Source of the DNA: Chloroherpetonaceae bacterium
GTDB taxonomy: Bacteria; Bacteroidota; Chlorobiia; Chlorobiales; Chloroherpetonaceae
Assembly (NCBI GenBank): GCA_028277445.1
Contig: JANQGG010000058.1
Span: forward strand, 1-34,368
DNA length: 34,368 bases
Reading direction: 5' to 3'
Made by a program: the position numbers and the translations under genes. The notes beneath the pieces were generated by a model. It made no database searches. It saw only the letters and a list, made by a program, of their open reading frames with translations, and was not told where the DNA came from. Shown here piece after piece: positions 29,433-34,368 of the stretch (positions are counted from its first letter, which is position 1; each line of letters starts with the position of its first letter).

Positions 29433-29908
29433 ACAAAGTAATTTCGGGCGGCCAAACCGGTGTGGATCGTGCGGCGCTGGATTGGGCTATGAAACGAGGT
29501 ATCCGTTGCGGCGGATGGTGCCCGAAAGGCCGCCTTGCTGAAGATGGCAAGATCGGGTTAAATTATCCCTTGCAGGAAACGCCATCGGAAGAGTACACTC
29601 AGCGCACAGAGTGGAACGTGCTTCAATCGGATGCTACACTCATCGTTTCTCCATTACCTTTAAGCGGAGGCACAGCCTATACCCATCAAATATGCGAACT
29701 TACTAATAAACCCTGTTTTGTGGCCGGCGCTAATGTTAAAGACATTGATCAAGCGCAGTTTTTGGTTTGGCTAAAAAACCATCGCGTCTCCTCTCTAAAT
29801 GTGGCTGGGCCTAGAGAGAGCACAGTGCCGGGTATTGGCAGATCAACGATTGAGATACTTGAGGCTTTATTTGTGGGATATGGTTCCCCGCATGCGTTTA
29901 ATTCGTGA
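29399..29908 (+). CDS. Putative molybdenum-carrier (YpsA/LOG-like Rossmann) protein
   Basis: The 169-residue protein starts with VNKVISGGQTGVDRAALDWA, the hallmark of the putative molybdenum-carrier/cpYpsA family, followed by GIRCGGWCPKGRLAEDGKI, YPLQETPSEEYTQRTEWNV, SDATLIVSPLPLSGGTAYT and GPRESTVPGI. The fold is Rossmann-like, related to LOG and DprA proteins that bind nucleotides; members are thought to bind a cofactor or nucleotide rather than being proven molybdenum carriers. It overlaps the upstream acyltransferase by 34 bases and converges with the radical SAM gene, overlapping it by about 40 bases. Confidence 0.85.
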   Translation: MATGKRTEIKVNKVISGGQTGVDRAALDWAMKRGIRCGGWCPKGRLAEDGKIGLNYPLQETPSEEYTQRTEWNVLQSDATLIVSPLPLSGGTAYTHQICELTNKPCFVAGANVKDIDQAQFLVWLKNHRVSSLNVAGPRESTVPGIGRSTIEILEALFVGYGSPHAFNS

Positions 29909-30880
29909 GCTCATAATACGGAATAAGAGCTTTTGGCGGAAGAGTTTATAAGATCCATACCTGACTTTCGGCGGGATTGACGCCAAGGTATAGCGATTCA
30001 TGCTACGGGCAAAACTGGGTTCGAAATAGCAATTCACCGTACAGCCCTGACAAAAACTATAACGGCCTTCCATTTTAATTTCAGCTTTAATTTCATCGGA
30101 TTGCCTGAGCTCGTATAGCGACTGGTTTATCGGGAGCTTTTTTTGAGCATCGTGGTAACAGGGTAAAATCAATTCGTTATCCGGTGATATCACCACAACC
30201 TCCGAAACAGCTTTGCACAAGGGATTTTTAATGTCGTTGCCGCCATTTTTGCGAAGCTTTATAAATGCTGAGTTTAAATACACACCGTGTTTGCGGGCAA
30301 ACCGGCTTATAAACTTGAACATCTCGTCGGTTTCCTTTTCTGAAACAACGCTGCCGTAATCAAAAATGGGGTTAATGATCAAAGCCAGTTTATTGGGTTT
30401 GCAGATTTGCTCATAGACATCAGGGATTTCTGTATAATTGGAGGCTTGAACCGTAAATAAAATATCCGGGTATTCTTTTAGTGATCTGGCTATGTCTATG
30501 CTTTCAAGCAGCTTATCGAAGCAGGGTACGCCGCGAATTTCATCATGCTTTTCGGGATGGATGGAATCCAACGAAAAATGCAGCAAATCTACTTTTTTTG
30601 CCAGATCACGCGAACGTTTTGGGTAGAGAAGTGCATTGGTAGTTACACTGGTAATAAAACCGAGCGACTTGGCAATGTCCAAAAAATCAGGCAATCTCGG
30701 ATGCAACAACGGTTCACCGCCGGTAAAATCAACAAATCTAACATTAAGGCGTTTTAAGTCTTTTAAATTAGCGGATACATCTTCAATTTTTGCAAGTCCG
30801 GATGGCGTTCGCCAAATGTCACAGAACGAACATTCAGCGTTACAACGGTAGGTCACATAGTAATTACATAATATTGGCAT
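29867..30880 (-). CDS. Radical SAM protein with SPASM-like C-terminus
   Basis: The 337-residue protein has a radical SAM core: CX3CX2C at Cys13/17/20 (YRCNAECSFCDIW), GGEP at 54-57, SVTTNALL and HFSLDS. A cysteine-rich C-terminal region (NPLCKAVSEVV, ELILPCYHD, FCQGCTVNCYFEPS) looks like a SPASM-type domain holding auxiliary Fe-S clusters. The basic tail SSRIKRMRGTISHK is unusual. Members modify peptides or lipids-linked intermediates, but no precursor peptide is visible nearby, so the substrate is unknown. The stop codon lies inside the 3' end of the opposite gene. Confidence 0.85.
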   Translation of the reverse strand: MPILCNYYVTYRCNAECSFCDIWRTPSGLAKIEDVSANLKDLKRLNVRFVDFTGGEPLLHPRLPDFLDIAKSLGFITSVTTNALLYPKRSRDLAKKVDLLHFSLDSIHPEKHDEIRGVPCFDKLLESIDIARSLKEYPDILFTVQASNYTEIPDVYEQICKPNKLALIINPIFDYGSVVSEKETDEMFKFISRFARKHGVYLNSAFIKLRKNGGNDIKNPLCKAVSEVVVISPDNELILPCYHDAQKKLPINQSLYELRQSDEIKAEIKMEGRYSFCQGCTVNCYFEPSFARSMNRYTLASIPPKVRYGSYKLFRQKLLFRIMSSRIKRMRGTISHK

Positions 30881-31024
30881 ACAGTGTATTCAGTAATCGA
30901 ATCTTAGGTATTTAAAAGCCTATAATAAGAATGTTTAAACTGCCTGAATGAGTACATTAAAATATGAACAAATTTGTAGAACATCCATGTCGGCTGGAAA
31001 CCTAATATAATATTATGATGCCAT

Positions 31025-31615
31025 ATGCCTAATTCCAAATCAATTTTAATTATTGATGAAGACCCCAATTCTCAACAGATGTATTTAGCGGCATTAACCG
31101 GAATGTCGGTGTCGTTTCATTCCTGCTCTAACGGTAATGACGGATTTGAAGAATTAACATCGGAAACCTTTGATGCCGTGATTTTGAAAATCCCTATCGT
31201 TGGCGTTGAAACGGATGATTTTTTTCAACGGCTCAATAAAGAGCGTATAAAATACCCTCCGATTATCGCAATTGCGTCTCAACCTTCAACTAAGCTTCAG
31301 GATGTTGTGATGAAAAATGGAGCCGATTACTTTTTAGTCAAACCCTTTAACATGTCGTTTTTGAAATATGTGGTTAAAGAAGCGTTCGTGATCCAGGATA
31401 TGACCAACGAGTCCTTAAAAAGCATTGTCAATGATTGTCTGGCGCGGAACAGGGCCGCTTCAATTTGGGTAAAAACCGAAGAAGGGCAAGGTATTTTAAC
31501 CATCGAAAATCAGCATGTTTCGCGGGTTACTTTCAATGGCTACACATCCGATAAAGCGTTGAAAATTTTAAATCAGCAAAATCCGATAAAAATAGAGCGG
31601 GTCTGGAAAAAATAA
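31025..31615 (+). CDS. Degenerate receiver (REC) protein with DUF4388-like tail
   Basis: The 196-residue protein has a receiver fold: SILIIDEDPNSQQMY (acidic Asp11-Glu12-Asp13), FDAVILKIPIVG, PPIIAIASQ (Ser85), ADYFLVKPFNM (Lys106). The phosphoacceptor Asp is replaced by Lys55 in FDAVILK, so it cannot be phosphorylated in the normal way. The C-terminal about 65 residues (SLKSIVNDCLARNRAASIWV, GILTIENQHVSRVTFNGYTSDKALKIL) resemble a short DUF4388/PATAN-like domain used in protein-protein contacts. It may act as a constitutively active or decoy response regulator. A bidirectional hairpin terminator follows. Confidence 0.7.
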   Translation: MPNSKSILIIDEDPNSQQMYLAALTGMSVSFHSCSNGNDGFEELTSETFDAVILKIPIVGVETDDFFQRLNKERIKYPPIIAIASQPSTKLQDVVMKNGADYFLVKPFNMSFLKYVVKEAFVIQDMTNESLKSIVNDCLARNRAASIWVKTEEGQGILTIENQHVSRVTFNGYTSDKALKILNQQNPIKIERVWKK

Positions 31616-31627
31616 ACCCAATAAAAA

Positions 31628-31660
31628 ATGGCGTTACAAACGCCATCCTTTATCATTTTT
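31628..31660. terminator. Bidirectional terminator between the receiver gene and carB
   Basis: The perfect arms ATGGCGTT and AACGCCAT (31628-31646, 3-base loop) are followed by CCTTTATCATTTTT on the plus strand and preceded by TTTTTTAT on the minus strand. It lies between the convergent stops at 31615 and 31691. Confidence 0.75.
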
Positions 31661-31690
31661 CCCATTAAAATCAGATAGTAACGATTAATC

Positions 31691-33541
31691 CTAGCTTATA
31701 TAATCGTTGAGACTTTTGGCTTCAAAGGATTGCTTGCGCAGGCATTCTATTCCCATAACAGCTGCTTCGGCAGCTTCTAACGTGGTTACAAAAGGCACTC
31801 TGGAAAGAACCGCAGCCGTGCCGATGGCTTCTTCATCATACCGGGCTTTTTCGCCACGTGGGGTGTTGATGACAAATTGAACTTTGCCTAATCGGATAAT
31901 ATCAAAAATGTTCGGTCGACCTTCACCAACTTTATAAACCGTTCGGCATTCAATATGGTTATCACTCAAAAATCTACGTGTACCAACGGTAGCCAGAATA
32001 TCAAACCCAATCTGATAAAGCTTTCGGGCAACATTTAAGGTTTGTTCATTCTTATCGGTGTCGCTGACGCTGATAAAAACTGTCCCTGACGTGGGTAGGG
32101 TAATTCCGGTAGCCATGGTGGCTTTGGCAAAGGCTTCGCCAAAATTGTCAGCAAGCCCCATCACCTCACCGGTTGAGCGCATTTCAGGGCCAAGATAAAC
32201 GCCGGATTTTAAAAATTTGGAAAATGGGAACACAGGCTCTTTAATGGCCAGATGGTTCAGGCCAAGCTCATCACAATCTTTTAATTTGTAAGGCTCTTTT
32301 AAATCTGCAAGCTTCTCGCCAAGCATCATATGGCAAGCCACTTTTACAATCGGCAGGCCGGTTGCTTTGCAAACAAACGGTACGGTTCGGCTGGCTCTTG
32401 GGTTGACTTCAATCACAAACACATCATCATCCTGTACGGCAAACTGAACGTTCATTAACCCAACCACATTAAGCGCTTTGGCAAGCTGGCGCGTATAGTC
32501 TTTCATTTTTTGAATAGCCACAGGATTGGCGTTATATGGCGGAAGCACCGAGGTGGAGTCGCCGCTATGAACGCCGGCCGCTTCAATATGCTCCATAATG
32601 CCGCAGACAATGCAATCACTTTCATCGGCCAGGGCATCAATGTCATATTCCTGGGCATGCTCTAAAAACCGATCAATCAAGAGCGGATGTTTTTCGGAAA
32701 CCAGCAACGCCTGATCAATATACTCTTTAAGGGATTCGTGATTGTAGATAATTTTCATGGCCCGGCCTCCTAGAACATAACTTGGGCGAACCAAAACCGG
32801 GTAACCAATTCGCTCGGTAATTTCGTAGGCTTCATCCAGACTTGCGGCAATGCCGTATTCAGGGTGAGGGATGTTCAGCGAATCCAGCAACTGACCGAAT
32901 CGCTTACGATCTTCGGCAATATCAATTCCGTTTGAATCCGTGCCCAGAATTTTTATGCCTGCTTTTTCCAAAGCCGTTGATAAGCGAAGTGGCGTTTGGC
33001 CGCCAAAGCTTACAATCACACCGATGGGCTTTTCCAACTCAAGGATATTCATGGTGTCTTCAAACGTGAGAGGCTCAAAGTACAATTTATCGGCGATGTC
33101 GTAATCCGTGGAAACGGTTTCGGGATTACAGTTGATCATGATGGCTTCGTAACCGGCTTCTTTTAAGGCAAAAACCGCTTGAACGCAACAATAGTCAAAT
33201 TCAATACCTTGGCCGATCCGGTTCGGGCCACCGCCTAAAATCACCACTTTTTTGTTTTCTGACACCGATGATTCATTTTCTTCTTCAAATGTTGAATAAT
33301 GGTAAGGTGTTTTGGCGTCGAATTCTGCGGCACAAGTATCAACGGTTTTATAGACGGCCGAAATATTCAATGATTTTCGATACTGGCGTACATCGGACTC
33401 GGTAGTCTTAAAAATATGGGCTAATTGGACATCTGAAAAACCCAGTTTTTTTGCTTTAACGAGAATTTCCGGTTTAAGTTTTTCAGTTAGCTGATGGTTA
33501 TCCATAACAGGTTTGTTAGAGATATCTGAAGATGTTGTCAT
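31691..33541 (-). CDS. carB: Carbamoyl-phosphate synthase large subunit, C-terminal half (split CarB)
   Basis: The 616-residue protein matches only the second half of CarB: the oligomerisation domain start (LVKAKKLGFSDVQLAHIF, YKTVDTCAAEFDAKTPY), the second ATP-grasp domain (VVILGGGPNRIGQGIEFDYC, FGGQTPL, YPVLVRPSYVLGGRAM, VFVIEVNPRASRTVPF) and the MGS-like allosteric domain at about 485-600 (DILATVGTRRFL, GRPNIFDIIRLGKVQFVINT). A full-length CarB is about 1,070 residues. The N-terminal ATP-grasp half, which makes carboxyphosphate, is not encoded upstream, where there is no open frame. Split CarB is known in some archaea and Aquifex, so a second half-gene elsewhere is likely. The start could also be 33592. 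Confidence 0.85.
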   Translation of the reverse strand: MTTSSDISNKPVMDNHQLTEKLKPEILVKAKKLGFSDVQLAHIFKTTESDVRQYRKSLNISAVYKTVDTCAAEFDAKTPYHYSTFEEENESSVSENKKVVILGGGPNRIGQGIEFDYCCVQAVFALKEAGYEAIMINCNPETVSTDYDIADKLYFEPLTFEDTMNILELEKPIGVIVSFGGQTPLRLSTALEKAGIKILGTDSNGIDIAEDRKRFGQLLDSLNIPHPEYGIAASLDEAYEITERIGYPVLVRPSYVLGGRAMKIIYNHESLKEYIDQALLVSEKHPLLIDRFLEHAQEYDIDALADESDCIVCGIMEHIEAAGVHSGDSTSVLPPYNANPVAIQKMKDYTRQLAKALNVVGLMNVQFAVQDDDVFVIEVNPRASRTVPFVCKATGLPIVKVACHMMLGEKLADLKEPYKLKDCDELGLNHLAIKEPVFPFSKFLKSGVYLGPEMRSTGEVMGLADNFGEAFAKATMATGITLPTSGTVFISVSDTDKNEQTLNVARKLYQIGFDILATVGTRRFLSDNHIECRTVYKVGEGRPNIFDIIRLGKVQFVINTPRGEKARYDEEAIGTAAVLSRVPFVTTLEAAEAAVMGIECLRKQSFEAKSLNDYIS

Positions 33542-34368
33542 GAACAGAACAATTGGTTTACTAAATCTAACCAATATAAAAAAACCGGTCAAAATTGCCG
33601 GATTTTTGTTGAGAAAAAGTTGTATGGCATTTTCGTGCGTTTATTCAGCCGTAATTTTTAGGTTATCGATTTCCCATGTGGCAGCAATATTAACCCGTGT
33701 TTTTGTAATAGTATTTTATGCATCGGATCAATATTAACTCACACTGATCCATTCGGTGAGCGTATGATCATTTTTATGGATTGTTTTGTTATAAACTAAT
33801 GATTAAAAAAACTCCACCCTGGTCATGTAGCATTTTTTTGCCATCGTGATGGATCACCCGGATAAACCGGGTGATGACATTAAGGTAGAGGAAATGATTT
33901 TTCACTTAAGAAAACATCATGTTTTTCAAGCTAGCTTATTATTAACCCGGTGTTATAATTATAGTATGTATTTTCTTTCCTGAATTGGTTACCAGGCAGC
34001 TTGCTGATTGCCTACCGAAGCAATACCGAAACACAATTGATGAGAGCATAACCATCAAAATTAGCATTTCGGCTTCCAATGACGAATTTATAATTGAGCA
34101 TATGTCCTATGAAGTCATTGCGATAAGCGCAGCGAAGAAGCAATCCAGATGCATTGTTTTGGATCGCCGCACGCCTTTAAGGCGTCTAATGACGAGTTAA
34201 CAAATGGGTTAATGTTAGGATATAGTGTGCATATTTTTCCACCTCCGGCTTCTTCGAAGCCACCTCCGCCAGCGGAGGATAATTTATTGAAGTCACAAAT
34301 TCTAATACCAAATTGTGTTTTATTGTCCCTCTTTCTGAGAGGGTGGCCGACAGGCCGGGAGAGGAAAA
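33542..34368. other. Gene-free region upstream of carB with palindromic repeats
   Basis: No convincing gene is seen. A hairpin with arms ATCACCCGG and CCGGGTGAT lies at 33853-33875. From about 34115 is a segment (TCATTGCGATAAGCGCAGCG, AAGAAGCAATCC and GTCTAATGACGA) resembling the dispersed palindromic repeats seen in many Bacteroidota genomes. At 34240-34285 there are GGCTTCTTCGAAGCC and CCTCCGCCAGCGGAGG hairpins, and the end of the window has TTTCTGAGAGGGTGGCCGAC, another common intergenic repeat type. The short plus-strand frame across 33985-34200 is a shadow of the repeats. Confidence 0.5.

Noticed and set aside
33985-34200. Plus-strand frame of 71 codons upstream of carB
   Set aside because: It covers palindromic intergenic repeats; no start context or family match.
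1-34368. tRNA or rRNA genes, integrase, transposase or prophage genes
   Set aside because: None could be recognised by eye on either strand; small tRNAs could be missed without a structure-based scan.

Overview
The window looks like a chromosomal piece of a member of the Bacteroidota/Balneolota (FCB) group. Most genes lack strong Shine-Dalgarno sequences, base composition is AT-rich, the accessory families are ones common in Bacteroidota, and an AcnB-type aconitase sits beside an RpoN-dependent regulator. This placement is an inference from gene content; no rRNA or other marker is present.

The left three quarters (about 1-20300, and again 24500-27700) reads as a mobile gene-cassette array. 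Small unrelated accessory genes lie almost all on the minus strand. Several stop codons run directly into imperfect palindromes ending in GTT/AAC boxes, the arrangement of integron attC sites. The clearest site is a 65-bp element at 17696-17760 with a perfect RYYYAAC box. Two near-identical copies at about 11461 and 12863 bracket a two-gene cassette, and a long-armed one at 14405-14530 contains the stop codon of its gene. No integrase lies in the window, so this could be the distal part of a chromosomal integron or an integrase-less attC cluster. Cargo includes acetyltransferases, a SAM methyltransferase, a TOTE-type primase-helicase, DUF1905 and DUF1801 proteins, an AlkD-like glycosylase, a VOC protein, ParDE, VapBC and RES-Xre toxin-antitoxin modules, a PD-(D/E)XK-like nuclease and a DUF4259 protein. 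The most unusual cargo is a 908-residue fusion of a TIR domain, a MoaA-like radical SAM domain and a helical-repeat tail (14511-17237), a candidate undescribed defence or signalling protein.

The array is littered with relics: truncated or frameshifted genes, internal copies of neighbouring genes (methyltransferase/DUF1905, the 3' tail of the sigma-54 regulator, the 3' end of acnB), and a dispersed repeat of about 100-180 bp in five copies. Duplications next to attC-like sites suggest repeated recombination.

Between about 6766 and 10734 is a chromosomal-looking unit: a sigma-54 enhancer-binding protein (plus strand) facing a minus-strand operon (small protein, broken NAD(P)-binding protein, MBL-fold hydrolase, membrane protein). 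A good -24/-12 promoter and an inverted repeat lie between them. The right end (21444-24215 and 27724-34368) is more housekeeping-like: aconitase B with a textbook terminator, a flavodoxin-family protein, a PlsC-like acyltransferase overlapping a YpsA-like putative molybdenum-carrier protein, a SPASM-type radical SAM protein, a degenerate receiver protein, and the C-terminal half only of carbamoyl-phosphate synthase large subunit (a split CarB).
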